From Cryomorphaceae bacterium (lineage in GTDB: Bacteria > Bacteroidota > Bacteroidia > Flavobacteriales_D > SKUL01), in contig REDV01000067.1 in the NCBI GenBank assembly GCA_007695365.1, positions 1 through 32,745 on the forward strand: a stretch of DNA of 32,745 bases, read 5' to 3'. Below the pieces are notes generated by a model. That model was given only the letters and a program-made list of their open reading frames with translations. It had not been told where the DNA came from and did no database searches. Positions 25,119 through 32,745 of this stretch are shown here, piece after piece. The translations under genes and the position numbers were made by a program. Positions within the stretch are counted from its first letter, which is position 1. Every line of letters starts with the position of its first letter.

Positions 25119-25970
25119 TTACTTAATCTGAATAATGAGGTAACTTGTGGTACTCCAGAACAATTCGGGGTTGGTGATGATGAGCTTGTAGTCTTTGTCT
25201 GTTTCTCCTTCAAATGTGTAGGCTTCCGATGGGTGAGGTGAAAGCAGTTCGGCCTTTTTAGAACTCAGGTTGATTTCTGTAACCTCACGCTTGTCAATGG
25301 TCACAAAGTCATCCCGATTAAAATCCTGACGCATTTTTTTGCCCGCAATCAGTCCCGCACGCTCGGCAATATCCAATTCTTTCAGCTCTTTAAAGGTGCC
25401 TATTACGTAGTACACCTCGTTGGTTGTAGTGGTGAGCTGGTCGAGATTGGTTTGCGTTTTTCGGATCTCCGCAGCCAATTCCTCGTTCATCTTATTGAGA
25501 ATATCAATGGTGAAATTAGCGGCAACCAGGTTTTGCTTGAGATCTTCAATTTGTTTGTCCTTTTCTACAATTTGCCTTTCCAGCCCGTCAACAATGTTCT
25601 TGTAGCGCCCAACTTCGCCTTTGTAGTTGGAAACGGTTTTGTTGAGCTGGGCAATCTGTTCTTTGTTGGCCTGCAGCAGGGCGTTGATGTCCTGAATTTC
25701 GGCTTCAATGGCCGCGCGTTGATCGGTAGAGAGTTCAATGTTTTTACTTTCCAGCCGAATGGTTTCCTCACTTTCGCGAATCATGGCGAGATTGCGCGAA
25801 ATGGTGGCAAAGCTTTCATCAAATGCCACCAGTACAGAGTCTTTGTTTGCCGACTCCATTTCGAGCCGCGTTTTTTCGTGTTCCAGTTGTTCTATGCGCT
25901 GCTCAAGCTCCTGAGTGTTGCAAGACGCCAATAGTGCCAGTAACAGGCCGAGGGAAAGTAGGTTTTTCAT
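25119..25970 (-). CDS. Coiled-coil lipoprotein (283 aa)
   Basis: The start is the ATG at 25970 (MKNLLSLGLLLALLASC); the frame extends 13 codons further upstream without signal features. The lipobox LASC puts the lipidated Cys at residue 17. Residues about 20-185 are Leu/Glu/Lys/Gln-rich heptads, a long coiled coil. The C-terminal third (about 190-283) is globular, with NEVYYVIGTFKELKELDIAERAGLIAGKK and KDYKLIITNPELFWSTTSYLIIQIK. It resembles coiled-coil lipoproteins of Bacteroidota, some of which carry adhesin names (Cbp1-like), but I cannot confirm that label. An envelope-anchored location is supported. The acidic surface-export tract seen in the next lipoprotein is weak here (NTQELEQ). Confidence 0.82.
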   Translation of the reverse strand: MKNLLSLGLLLALLASCNTQELEQRIEQLEHEKTRLEMESANKDSVLVAFDESFATISRNLAMIRESEETIRLESKNIELSTDQRAAIEAEIQDINALLQANKEQIAQLNKTVSNYKGEVGRYKNIVDGLERQIVEKDKQIEDLKQNLVAANFTIDILNKMNEELAAEIRKTQTNLDQLTTTTNEVYYVIGTFKELKELDIAERAGLIAGKKMRQDFNRDDFVTIDKREVTEINLSSKKAELLSPHPSEAYTFEGETDKDYKLIITNPELFWSTTSYLIIQIK

Positions 25971-25987
25971 GGTTGTTCTGTTTGACG

Positions 25988-25995
25988 CAAAGTTA
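25988..25995 (-). promoter_or_regulatory. Possible -7 box of the coiled-coil lipoprotein gene
   Basis: TAACTTTG on the minus strand is a perfect TAnnTTTG match, 17 bp before the ATG at 25970. A TTG at 26012-26014 is only 16 bp further upstream, shorter than usual. Confidence 0.45.
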
Positions 25996-26071
25996 ACAGA
26001 AGCACCCATGCCAAAAACAGTGGATTACGAACTTTATTCACCGCTATTGGTGAATGATGCAAGGCTTATTC

Positions 26072-26671
26072 TCAGGGTTGCACAGCACCGCGGACATTCC
26101 AGTTAATGCTGGCTCCGGTGCGATTCAGAAAGCGCGACCACACCTGGTCGCTTTCAGCCCACATCCAGTCGCCATGCCCGTGCGCAGGCCCCGGATCGCA
26201 GCCGATGTAGCGGCCCTCTGTGGCCACCTGAAAACGAATGGTAACCCACAAAGGGTTGTCCTCGATAGCAATATTGATGGTATCTGGAATGGAGACAAAA
26301 TTCCAGTTGTTGCGGTTCAATTGCGTGATGTTGGAGGAATAGACCAAATCGTTGGGACTTTGGGTTCCACCTTTGTAAACACGGACTTGTGAGCTAAGCG
26401 GCTCGCTGGCAACGTAAAACTGTATACCGGCCAGTTTTCCGCCTTGAAGATTCTGCTGATCGGCAGGAGAGAAGCGGGCACCTTGCTCGTACAATCCGGG
26501 CTCCAGTACAGGTGCATCCACATTGTAAGTGTCGTGATGAAGTGCTTCCAGTCCGGAAGGCAGCGAAGGAGCGTAGTTTCTGACCTCCTCCTCCTCATCG
26601 TCGCGGTTACACGCAACAGTTACCAGTAATAAAAGGGGAAGAGCAAGCCATCGGAGTTGAAAGTGATTCAT
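26072..26671 (-). CDS. Lipoprotein of unknown function with surface-export-like acidic tract (199 aa)
   Basis: The start is taken at the ATG at 26669-26671 (MNHFQLRWLALPLLLLVTVAC), which gives a correct lipobox with Cys21. The mature end, CNRDDEEEEVRN, carries an acidic stretch right after the lipid anchor, like the lipoprotein export signals that send lipoproteins to the cell surface in Bacteroidota. The rest is a compact beta-rich domain with GLYEQGARFSPADQQNLQGGKLAGIQFYV, RVYKGGTQSPNDLVYS and ADNPLWV-like strands (IEDNPLWVTIRF), resembling small jelly-roll domains. I do not recognise a named family. The gene is separated by 65 bp from the start of the next minus-strand lipoprotein gene (101 bp to that gene's ATG at 25970) and may be transcribed alone. 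Confidence 0.8.
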   Translation of the reverse strand: MNHFQLRWLALPLLLLVTVACNRDDEEEEVRNYAPSLPSGLEALHHDTYNVDAPVLEPGLYEQGARFSPADQQNLQGGKLAGIQFYVASEPLSSQVRVYKGGTQSPNDLVYSSNITQLNRNNWNFVSIPDTINIAIEDNPLWVTIRFQVATEGRYIGCDPGPAHGHGDWMWAESDQVWSRFLNRTGASINWNVRGAVQP

Positions 26672-26781
26672 AACGGTAAATTTTGGTAAAAGTACGACCC
26701 TCAAATAACATGCCCTTTAGGGCCAATCCCAAAGCTAATTGTTTACTGACTCATGTCATTTTTTAGAGCGGCCATGAATCA

Positions 26782-26789
26782 TACTTTTG
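26782..26789 (+). promoter_or_regulatory. Possible -7 box of the flavodoxin/Lol-like operon
   Basis: TACTTTTG is a perfect TAnnTTTG match, 18 bp before the ATG at 26808. No TTG was found at the expected distance upstream. The following six genes are on the same strand with short gaps, so this could be the operon promoter. Confidence 0.45.
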
Positions 26790-26807
26790 TCATTCAATGA
26801 ATGAATT

Positions 26808-27305
26808 ATGCCTGGAAAAGTAGCCGTCATTTACGCCAGCAGACGAGGAGGAACCCGCCTTTTTGTTGAGCGCCTCCAACAAGAGCTGGGTGCTGCTCAA
26901 TGTGAGCTGTACGACCTCAAAGAAAATCCCTCACCAGTCATTGATTCTTCGGCAATCCGTGTGGTAGGTGGTCCGGTGTATGCCGGAAACATGCTCGAAG
27001 AAGTAAAAAAGTATTGCGAAAGCCAGCAGCAGGCGCTTTTGCAAAGTCGCCTGGCACTCTTTATGTGCGGAATGAATGAGCCGGCATTTGCAGAGCAGCT
27101 TAAAAATGCGTTCCCGGAACCATTGCAGCAACACGCTTTTTGTGTGAAAGCAGTTGGAGGGGCTTTTGATTTTGATAAACTCAATTGGTTTGAGCGATTC
27201 CTGGTAAAACGAATTTCGGGCGTGCGAAAAAGTACGGCACACTACCTGGAAGACAATATTGGCGCACTGGTAGGCGCAGTAAAGGCCGAAATGACCCAAC
27301 CCTGA
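26808..27305 (+). CDS. Flavodoxin-domain protein, HemG-like
   Basis: The 165-aa protein has a flavodoxin-like fold. It starts with strand VAVIYASRRGGTRLFVERLQQEL, whose loop is where FMN phosphate binds. The motif VVGGPVYAGNMLEEVKKYCE follows, then RLALFMCGMNEPAF, FCVKAVGGAFDFDKLNWFERFLVKRISGV and a C-terminal helix. The GG.FDFDKLNWFER.L part is typical of HemG-type protoporphyrinogen oxidases (Flavodoxin_5). HemG oxidises protoporphyrinogen IX with menaquinone, but many homologues have other roles, and no heme genes are nearby. It precedes the LolA-like gene by 6 bp and is probably cotranscribed with the lipid-trafficking operon. Confidence 0.75.
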   Translation: MPGKVAVIYASRRGGTRLFVERLQQELGAAQCELYDLKENPSPVIDSSAIRVVGGPVYAGNMLEEVKKYCESQQQALLQSRLALFMCGMNEPAFAEQLKNAFPEPLQQHAFCVKAVGGAFDFDKLNWFERFLVKRISGVRKSTAHYLEDNIGALVGAVKAEMTQP

Positions 27306-27311
27306 ACCATC

Positions 27312-28058
27312 ATGAAGAAATCATTCTCCATTCTATTGCTGGCATTTTTCTGGGCTTTGACGGGCATTGCCCAGGATGCGGGCGAGATTATCCGCAAAAT
27401 GGAAGATCGCATGCGCGGCGACGAAGTGTATATGGAGGTTACCATGGAAATTGTACGCCCCCGCTATACCCGCAGCATGAGCATGAAAAGCTGGGCCCTG
27501 GGCGAAGACTATTCGTTGATTCTTGTGACAGCACCGGCGCGCGATCGCGGTATTGCCTACCTCAAGCGCGACAAGGAAATCTGGAACTGGATGCCTTCCA
27601 TTGACCGGCTCATTAAATTGCCACCTTCCATGATGTCGCAATCGTGGATGGGGAGCGATTTTACCAACGACGACCTCGTGCGCGAAAGCTCAACCATCAC
27701 CGATTACGAACACAAACTGCTGGGGCAGGAAGAAACAGGTGGATACATGTGCTACAAAATTGAGATGATTCCCAAGCCTCACGCAGCGGTGGTTTGGGGC
27801 AAAGTATGGGTTTGGGTTTCCTCTGAACACTACTTTCAGCTACGTACTGAGCAATACGACGAACGTATGGAGTTGGTGAATACCATTGTTTTCAGTGATG
27901 TAAAAGACCTCGGCGGAAGGGATATTCCTGCACGCATGGAACTCACTCCGCACGATAAAAAAGGACATAAAACCGTGCTGGTTCAGGAATCGGCCGATTT
28001 TAGTCCGGGCCTCGACGTATCTTTCTTCTCCATTCAAAACCTGCAACGCGTACGATAA
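27312..28058 (+). CDS. LolA-like outer-membrane lipoprotein-sorting protein
   Basis: The 248-aa protein has a signal peptide (MKKSFSILLLAFFWALTGIAQ) and matches the LolA-like 'outer membrane lipoprotein-sorting protein' family: AGEIIRKMEDRMRGDEVYMEVTMEIVRPRYTRSM, then YSLILVTAPARDRGIAYLKRDKEIWNWMPSIDRLIKLPPSMMSQSWMGSDFTNDDLVRES, then YKIEMIPKP and RTEQYDERMELVNTIVFSDVKDLGGRDIPARMEL. Such proteins carry hydrophobic cargo across the periplasm in a half-barrel fold. Canonical LolA is about 200 aa, so this is a longer relative. It precedes two FtsX/LolC permeases and a LolD-type ATPase, so it is a plausible partner chaperone; whether the cargo is lipoprotein or lipid is not known. Confidence 0.85.
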   Translation: MKKSFSILLLAFFWALTGIAQDAGEIIRKMEDRMRGDEVYMEVTMEIVRPRYTRSMSMKSWALGEDYSLILVTAPARDRGIAYLKRDKEIWNWMPSIDRLIKLPPSMMSQSWMGSDFTNDDLVRESSTITDYEHKLLGQEETGGYMCYKIEMIPKPHAAVVWGKVWVWVSSEHYFQLRTEQYDERMELVNTIVFSDVKDLGGRDIPARMELTPHDKKGHKTVLVQESADFSPGLDVSFFSIQNLQRVR

Positions 28059-28091
28059 TTCTATGTGTAAACCGGCAAATACCCATAGCGC

Positions 28092-29318
28092 ATGTTCACC
28101 TTAATCGTTTTGGCATGGCGCAATCTTTGGCGCAACAAACGCCGCACATGGATCACCGTATTCTCGGTGGTTTTTGCGGTTTTCCTGGCTATTACACTCG
28201 AGTCGGTTGACAGGGGCTCGCAAGAGCAAATGGTGGAGAATGTGGTTGGTTTCTCAACCGGATACATCCGAATTCAGGATACGCTTTTCAAAGAAGAGCC
28301 CTCCATTGACAATACCATGTTTTACAGTGATGAACTGGAGAAGGCCCTGCTTGAGGAATTTCCGGCCATCGATTACCTCGTGCCTCGCATCGAAAGCCAC
28401 GCACTGGCAGCAGGCGAAACCAAGTCGAGGGTGGTATTGCTTATGGGAATTGACCCCGGGCAGGAAACGCGCTTCAACGATGTGCGTCATCGCTTACGCG
28501 AGGGCAGTTATTTTGAAGAGGGTAGTGGCACTGCGCTCATTGGCCTGGGGCTGGCCCAAAATCTAGAGCTCGGTGTGGGCGACACACTCGTCATGCTCGG
28601 TCAGGGTTTTCACGGCATGACAGCTGCCGGAAAATGGCCCGTGGGCGGAATTATCCATCACCCGGTACCCGAACTCAACGAAATGATTGTGTACCTCACC
28701 ATCGATGATGCACAGTGGTTCTTTATGGCCGACGATCGCCTTACTTCGCTGATGGTTACTCCGCGCAATCATTCGCGCCACAAGCAGCTTGCAGATGCCC
28801 TGGCGGCATCTTCACTACTCCATGACTACAGTGTATATACCTGGGAGGAATTGCAACCTGAACTGGTTCGTACCATTGCCTTCGACCAGGCGGGTACCAA
28901 AATATTTTTGCTCATCCTGTATGTGGTCATTGCTTTTGGAATATTCGGAACGGTGCTCACCATGACCCTTGAGCGCGAACGAGAATTCGGAATGCTCATA
29001 AGCCTCGGGCTTCACCGCTGGAAACTGGGATTGGTGGTCTTTGTAGAAACACTTATCATCAACGGAATGGGGGTGCTCATCGGAGCGCTTTTGTCGCTTC
29101 CGGTGATATTCTATTTCTATTTCAACCCCATTGGCCTCGGCGTAGAACTGGAGTCGCTCATGGCCGAGTACGGAATGGATGCGGTGCTGCCTTTCTCACT
29201 CGACCCACGCATTTTTACCGAGCAGGGCACCATGGTGTTTTTCATCAGTATGGTGATTGTGGCCTATCCGCTTAGCAGAATAATGACATTGAACATACTC
29301 GATGCTTCACGAAAATAA
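28092..29318 (+). CDS. ABC transporter permease, FtsX/LolC-type (first)
   Basis: The 408-aa protein has the four-helix FtsX/LolC layout. One N-terminal helix follows LAWRNLWRNKRRTWIT. A large extracytoplasmic domain spans about 40-265. Three C-terminal helices follow (about 270-295 IFLLILYVVIAFGIFGTVLTMT, 315-345 and 375-400), with the coupling-helix-like LEREREFGMLISLGLHRWKL between them. This is the mechanotransmission (MacB/LolCDE) class, which extracts lipids or lipoproteins or drives periplasmic work rather than importing solutes. It is followed after 6 bp by a second permease that shares the WRNxWRNKxR start, so the transporter is probably a heterodimer. The start is at an ATG after a 33-bp gap. 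Confidence 0.88.
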   Translation: MFTLIVLAWRNLWRNKRRTWITVFSVVFAVFLAITLESVDRGSQEQMVENVVGFSTGYIRIQDTLFKEEPSIDNTMFYSDELEKALLEEFPAIDYLVPRIESHALAAGETKSRVVLLMGIDPGQETRFNDVRHRLREGSYFEEGSGTALIGLGLAQNLELGVGDTLVMLGQGFHGMTAAGKWPVGGIIHHPVPELNEMIVYLTIDDAQWFFMADDRLTSLMVTPRNHSRHKQLADALAASSLLHDYSVYTWEELQPELVRTIAFDQAGTKIFLLILYVVIAFGIFGTVLTMTLEREREFGMLISLGLHRWKLGLVVFVETLIINGMGVLIGALLSLPVIFYFYFNPIGLGVELESLMAEYGMDAVLPFSLDPRIFTEQGTMVFFISMVIVAYPLSRIMTLNILDASRK

Positions 29319-29324
29319 GACACC

Positions 29325-30536
29325 ATGATACTGCGAATGGCATGGAGAAATATCTGGCGCAATAAGTTGCGGAGCATCACCATTATGATGGCCGTGGCGC
29401 TGGGACTTACGGCCGGAGTGTTTGCCTCGGCCATGATCAACGGAATGATGCAGTCCAGATTTCACGAGTTTATTGAAAACCAAATTTCCCACCTTCAGTT
29501 GCATCATCCCGATTTTGTGGGTCAGCAGGAAGTGTATCAGCACACCGGTGTGCCACGCGACCAACTCGACCGGGTACTGGAAAACCCAATGGTTCGCGCG
29601 GCTACTGTTCGCACAAAAGTACACAGCATGATTGCATCGGCCACCTATACGGGCGGAGTTGAGCTGATGGGAGTACTGCCTGAAAATGAAAAGCAAACCA
29701 CCGGTTTTCACAACAATGTGGTGGAAGGAAATTACCTCGAAAAGCACGGTACCAATGAAATCCTGTTGGGGAGCGCCCTCGCCGAAAAAATGCGCGTGCA
29801 GGTGGGTTCCCGGGTGGTGCTCACGTTTCAGGATGTTGACCACAACATGGTCAGCGCGGCCTTCCTGGTTACCGGTCTGTATGAAACGGGCTACACCCGC
29901 TATGATGAGAGTTTTGCACTCGTTCACATGGATTATCTCAACAACCAGATTAATATTGGAAATTCGTTTCACGAGATGGCCCTTCTGCTCACCGATATTG
30001 ATCACATCCCCGCCATGACAAAAGAATTGGAAGTGATGTTTCCCGGTTTGCACGTGCGCGCCTGGAACGAAGTGAGCCCGGAGATGAGCGTTCTGGTTGA
30101 AGCGGGCGATGTATTTGCCTACATTTTTCTTGTGATTATCCTGCTCGGACTCGCCTTTGGACTCCTCAATACCATGCTGATGGCCGTGTACGAGCGCACC
30201 CGCGAAATCGGTATGATGATGGCCATTGGCATGAACAAGCAGCGCATTTTTGCACTCATTCTTTTCGAAACCCTTGCGCTATCGTTGGTTGGAGGAGTAT
30301 TCGGAATTGTGGGCTCCTGGGCTATTGTTTCGTGGGTGAGCAGGGTAGGAATTGACCTGTCTGCCTTTGACGATGTGATGAAAGAAATCGGCTTCTCGCC
30401 GGTAATTTACCCCGTACTGGAGACTGCTTTTTTCATCACGCTGATCTTGTTTGTGATGCTCACGGCTTTGATTGCTTCCATATACCCTTCACTGAGGGCC
30501 ATGCGCCTCAATCCCGCTGAATCCGCCAAAAGATAG
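29325..30536 (+). CDS. ABC transporter permease, FtsX/LolE-type (second)
   Basis: The 403-aa protein is a diverged paralogue of the preceding permease. The N-terminal motif MAWRNIWRNKLRSITIMMAVALGLTAGVFA leads into the first helix. A periplasmic domain covers about 40-260, and helices lie near 262-285 (VFAYIFLVIILLGLAFGLLNTMLMAV), 315-340 and 365-390. The cytoplasmic turn YERTREIGMMMAIGMNKQRIFALILFETLAL is the FtsX-family coupling segment. It ends SIYPSLRAMRLNPAESAKR, also typical of the family (the 'P...A' motif). A 7-bp gap separates it from the ATPase gene. It is expected to form the inner-membrane complex with the first permease. Confidence 0.9.
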   Translation: MILRMAWRNIWRNKLRSITIMMAVALGLTAGVFASAMINGMMQSRFHEFIENQISHLQLHHPDFVGQQEVYQHTGVPRDQLDRVLENPMVRAATVRTKVHSMIASATYTGGVELMGVLPENEKQTTGFHNNVVEGNYLEKHGTNEILLGSALAEKMRVQVGSRVVLTFQDVDHNMVSAAFLVTGLYETGYTRYDESFALVHMDYLNNQINIGNSFHEMALLLTDIDHIPAMTKELEVMFPGLHVRAWNEVSPEMSVLVEAGDVFAYIFLVIILLGLAFGLLNTMLMAVYERTREIGMMMAIGMNKQRIFALILFETLALSLVGGVFGIVGSWAIVSWVSRVGIDLSAFDDVMKEIGFSPVIYPVLETAFFITLILFVMLTALIASIYPSLRAMRLNPAESAKR

Positions 30537-30543
30537 AATTGCT

Positions 30544-31227
30544 ATGTCTGTAATCCGCACCCAAAACCTCACCCGCATCTACAACCCCGACGAAGTGCCG
30601 GTGTACGCTCTGAACGATGTTACCCTGAGCTTTGAGGAAAAAGAGTTCACCTGCGTGATTGGTCCATCGGGCTCGGGGAAATCCACCTTGCTCAATATGA
30701 TTGGCGGGCTGGACAAACCCACATCGGGAGAGGTGTATGTGGACGAGCAGCGTATTGATAAAATGTCTGAAAACAAGTTGATTGACTTTAGGTTGCAGCA
30801 CATAGGCTTTGTTTTTCAGTATTTCAACCTTATACCTGTACTTACAGCCTATGAAAATGCTGCTTTTATCATGCAGCTTCAGGGCAGACCCGAGTCTGAG
30901 ATCCGCGAGCGTGTGACCACTTTGCTTGATGAGGTAGGCCTCTCCAAACGGATGGATTACCGCCCTGCACAGCTTTCGGGAGGTGAGCAGCAGCGTGTGG
31001 CTGTGGTGCGGGCCATGGCATCCAAACCCCGGTTTATTCTGGCCGATGAACCCACGGCCAACCTCGATTCCAAAGCAGCCTTTCGGTTGCTTGATATCAT
31101 GGCACAACTCAATGATGAGGAGGGAATAACCTTTATTTTCTCTACCCACGATCAGCGGGTGATTGACCGCGTGCGACGCGTGGTTAAAATGGTGGATGGC
31201 AAAATTGACGAAGACGTTGTGCGGTGA
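30544..31227 (+). CDS. ABC transporter ATP-binding protein, LolD/MacB-type
   Basis: The 227-aa protein has all nucleotide-binding motifs: Walker A GPSGSGKST (about residue 40), Q-loop FVFQYFNLIPVLTAYEN, signature LSGGEQQRVAVVRAM, Walker B FILADEPTANLD and the H-loop FSTHD. The phrase FQYFNLIPVLTAYENAA is typical of the LolD/MacB/FtsE group. It would power the two FtsX-type permeases encoded just upstream. The gene overlaps the next one by 4 bp (GTGA), which supports translational coupling. Confidence 0.96.
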   Translation: MSVIRTQNLTRIYNPDEVPVYALNDVTLSFEEKEFTCVIGPSGSGKSTLLNMIGGLDKPTSGEVYVDEQRIDKMSENKLIDFRLQHIGFVFQYFNLIPVLTAYENAAFIMQLQGRPESEIRERVTTLLDEVGLSKRMDYRPAQLSGGEQQRVAVVRAMASKPRFILADEPTANLDSKAAFRLLDIMAQLNDEEGITFIFSTHDQRVIDRVRRVVKMVDGKIDEDVVR

Positions 31228-32381
31228 GTTTGCGTTGCGTCACGTTGTGGGTAGCATGGCTGATATCAGGAGTACTCAGCGCTCAGACCTACCCGGAGGC
31301 TCCGAGGCTCGACGGTTATGTGAAGTACCTTCCGTCGTTGAGGCTCTCGAGCGACCTCGATGAGGTTTTCTTTGACCAGTTGGTGCACAACCGCATCAAT
31401 TTCAACTGGCAAATTGCCGAACCCGTAAGAGTACACGCCGGGTTGCGTACGCGTGTGTTTCAGGGATACAATGTGCGAAATGTGCCGTTCTACCGATCAT
31501 TTCTTGAGCAGGATTTTGGTGCCATTGATGCCTCATGGGTATTGTTTCAGGAAGGCTCGTGGATGATGCACACTACACCCGACCGGTTTTTTGTGGATAT
31601 AGAGAAAGGCAAGTGGAGGGTTCGCGCTGGTCGGCAGCGTATTAACTGGGGTATTAACATGGTATCCAATCCCAACGACCTTTTTAATACCTACTCCTTT
31701 TTTGATTTCGACTACGAAGAACGTCCCGGTACCGACGCATTGCGGGTGCAGTACTTTGCGGGCTCACTGTCGAGGATTGAGGTAGCGGTTGCCCCCGGGC
31801 GAACTTTGAACGAATCCGTAGCGGCCATGCTCTACAGTGCCAACTTCAGCGGTTACGACCTTCAGGCTATTGCCGGGTACTTTCGCAACCGACTCGCACT
31901 GGGGGGCGGTTGGGCAGGAAACATTAAATCTGCAGGCTTCAAGGGCGAGGTAACTTTCTTTAGTGATCTTGAGCCTGTTGAAGGCATTGAAGCATCCAAC
32001 CTGGTGCTTGCTTTTTCTGCGGATTACCTCTTTGGCAACGGCATGTATGTGCTGGTGGAATACCTCTTTAACCAACAACGCAGGGGAGTGGAAGCCGACC
32101 TGATGCTCTTTGTACAGCCGCTCTCTGCCGACAACCTCTCGTTTACAGATCACGCCGTGTTTGCCACGTGGCGCTATCCGTTCTCGCCGGTTTTCAGTAC
32201 CGGACTTGCCGCTTTTTACTTCCCCACAGAAAGCGGTATGTTTCTCTCTCCTTCGGTAGAGTGGAGTGTGCGCCAAAACCTCGATTTCATGTTTATTTCG
32301 CAGTTGTTTATGGGCAGGCAGGGCAGTATACTTTCACAGGCCGGCTACCTCGGGGCAGTGGTGTTGAAGTGGTCTTTTTAG
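31224..32381 (+). CDS. Predicted outer-membrane beta-barrel protein of the ABC operon
   Basis: The start is a GTG at 31224 within the GTGA overlap with the ATPase stop, giving 385 aa with a signal peptide (LRCVTLWVAWLISGVLSAQ). The mature part alternates amphipathic strands with Gly/Asn turns (RINFNWQIAEPVRVHAGLRTRVFQ, WRVRAGRQRINWGINMVSNPNDLFN, RNRLALGGGWAGN, YLFGNGMYVLVEYLFNQQ) and ends in VLKWSF, a C-terminal Phe as in outer-membrane barrels. The 'R.GRQRINWG...NPNDLF' segment resembles DUF1302/porin-like proteins that sit next to LolA-like genes elsewhere. A barrel is inferred from pattern only. As last gene of the operon it could receive cargo at the outer membrane. Confidence 0.75.
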   Translation: MSLRCVTLWVAWLISGVLSAQTYPEAPRLDGYVKYLPSLRLSSDLDEVFFDQLVHNRINFNWQIAEPVRVHAGLRTRVFQGYNVRNVPFYRSFLEQDFGAIDASWVLFQEGSWMMHTTPDRFFVDIEKGKWRVRAGRQRINWGINMVSNPNDLFNTYSFFDFDYEERPGTDALRVQYFAGSLSRIEVAVAPGRTLNESVAAMLYSANFSGYDLQAIAGYFRNRLALGGGWAGNIKSAGFKGEVTFFSDLEPVEGIEASNLVLAFSADYLFGNGMYVLVEYLFNQQRRGVEADLMLFVQPLSADNLSFTDHAVFATWRYPFSPVFSTGLAAFYFPTESGMFLSPSVEWSVRQNLDFMFISQLFMGRQGSILSQAGYLGAVVLKWSF

Positions 32382-32448
32382 TATGAACCGCAGCGCCCAG
32401 GAATGCAGTAACCCTTTTCAGTCTTAACATATACTAGAAGCACAGCTT

Positions 32449-32745
32449 TTAGTGTTGTACCACGACTTTACCGGCAGATACTTTTTGGTTATTCTGCCAA
32501 AGCTGGTAGAAGTACATGCCGGATCGTTCGTGGCGGGTATCCCACAGTACCTGGCCTTCGTAGTTATCGCCGAGATCAAAAGACCTGATTATGCGGCCGC
32601 TGACGTCGAAGATGAGAATTGTAGAACGAACCGTACAGGTACTGCACCGAAAAGTTACCCGGTCATTGGCGGGATTGGGGAACACCTGCAATGCAACAGC
32701 ATCTTTCTCATCTACTGAAGTGTACAGTGGTACTTTCTTTAGTTT
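32449..32745 (-). CDS. C-terminal part of a T9SS type A cargo protein (5' end beyond window)
   Basis: An open frame runs from the right edge to the TAA at 32449-32451, at least 98 codons, with no start needed inside the window. The reading at the edge is KLKKVPLYTSVDEKDAVALQVFPNPANDRVTF. The motif FPNPANDRVTF, then ILIFDVSGRIIRSFDL, then SGMYFYQLWQNNQKVSAGKVVVQH is the type A T9SS sorting domain. Nothing can be said about the cargo's function. The gene converges with the ABC operon; no hairpin was seen in the 67-bp gap. Confidence 0.88.
   Translation of the reverse strand, partial: KLKKVPLYTSVDEKDAVALQVFPNPANDRVTFRCSTCTVRSTILIFDVSGRIIRSFDLGDNYEGQVLWDTRHERSGMYFYQLWQNNQKVSAGKVVVQH

Noticed and set aside
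26712-26723. GCCCTTTAGGGC inverted repeat as a terminator or operator
   Set aside because: The stem is 5 bp with a 2-nt loop and no T run, and it lies between two divergent starts; it is too short to support.

Overview
The window looks like a piece of a Bacteroidota chromosome, most likely a marine or freshwater Flavobacteriia/Cryomorphaceae-type organism. The reasons are type IX secretion (T9SS) C-terminal sorting domains of both types, a PorP/SprF-like protein, giant Cys-rich HYR-type repeat proteins, Bacteroidota promoter boxes (TAnnTTTG) upstream of many genes, and few Shine-Dalgarno sequences. No tRNA, rRNA, CRISPR array, IS element or phage module was seen.

Left third (1-13197, all minus strand): a surface-adhesin region. 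Read in the direction of transcription, a good promoter at 13225-13256 drives a 1668-aa protein with 13 HYR repeats and a gliding-motility type (type B) sorting domain. A PorP/SprF-family outer-membrane protein and a PD40-OmpA protein follow, and the unit closes with a terminator at 5722-5749. This cargo-SprF-OmpA trio is a known T9SS arrangement. Next come a small exported protein and the 5' 1676 codons of a second giant protein, which runs off the left edge. It has a choice-of-anchor L domain and then DNC-type repeats organised into a roughly 2-kb higher-order unit, with a Trp-rich domain nested inside one repeat of each unit.

Middle (13400-24910): a voltage-gated-type K+ channel with a C-terminal zinc ribbon, divergent from tex; alkB (alkane monooxygenase) convergent with tex; a minus-strand group comprising mnmE, a MORN-repeat protein, a secreted S8 protease with a type A sorting domain and a DUF551 protein; then plus-strand sucD and an AI-2E family transporter whose leader may be structured.

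Right third (24911-32745): a convergent intergenic region with strong hairpins; two minus-strand lipoproteins, one with an acidic surface-export-like signal; then a plus-strand run of a HemG-like flavodoxin, a LolA-like periplasmic protein, two FtsX/LolC-type permeases, a LolD-type ATPase and an outer-membrane beta-barrel candidate. The last five genes look like a complete inner-to-outer-membrane lipid or lipoprotein trafficking unit. The window ends in the C-terminus of another T9SS type A cargo on the minus strand.

The most unusual items are the nested, higher-order repeat organisation of the first giant gene, the five-gene LolA/FtsX/ATPase/barrel operon, and the short-leader or leaderless promoter arrangement in front of tex, mnmE and possibly the K+ channel.
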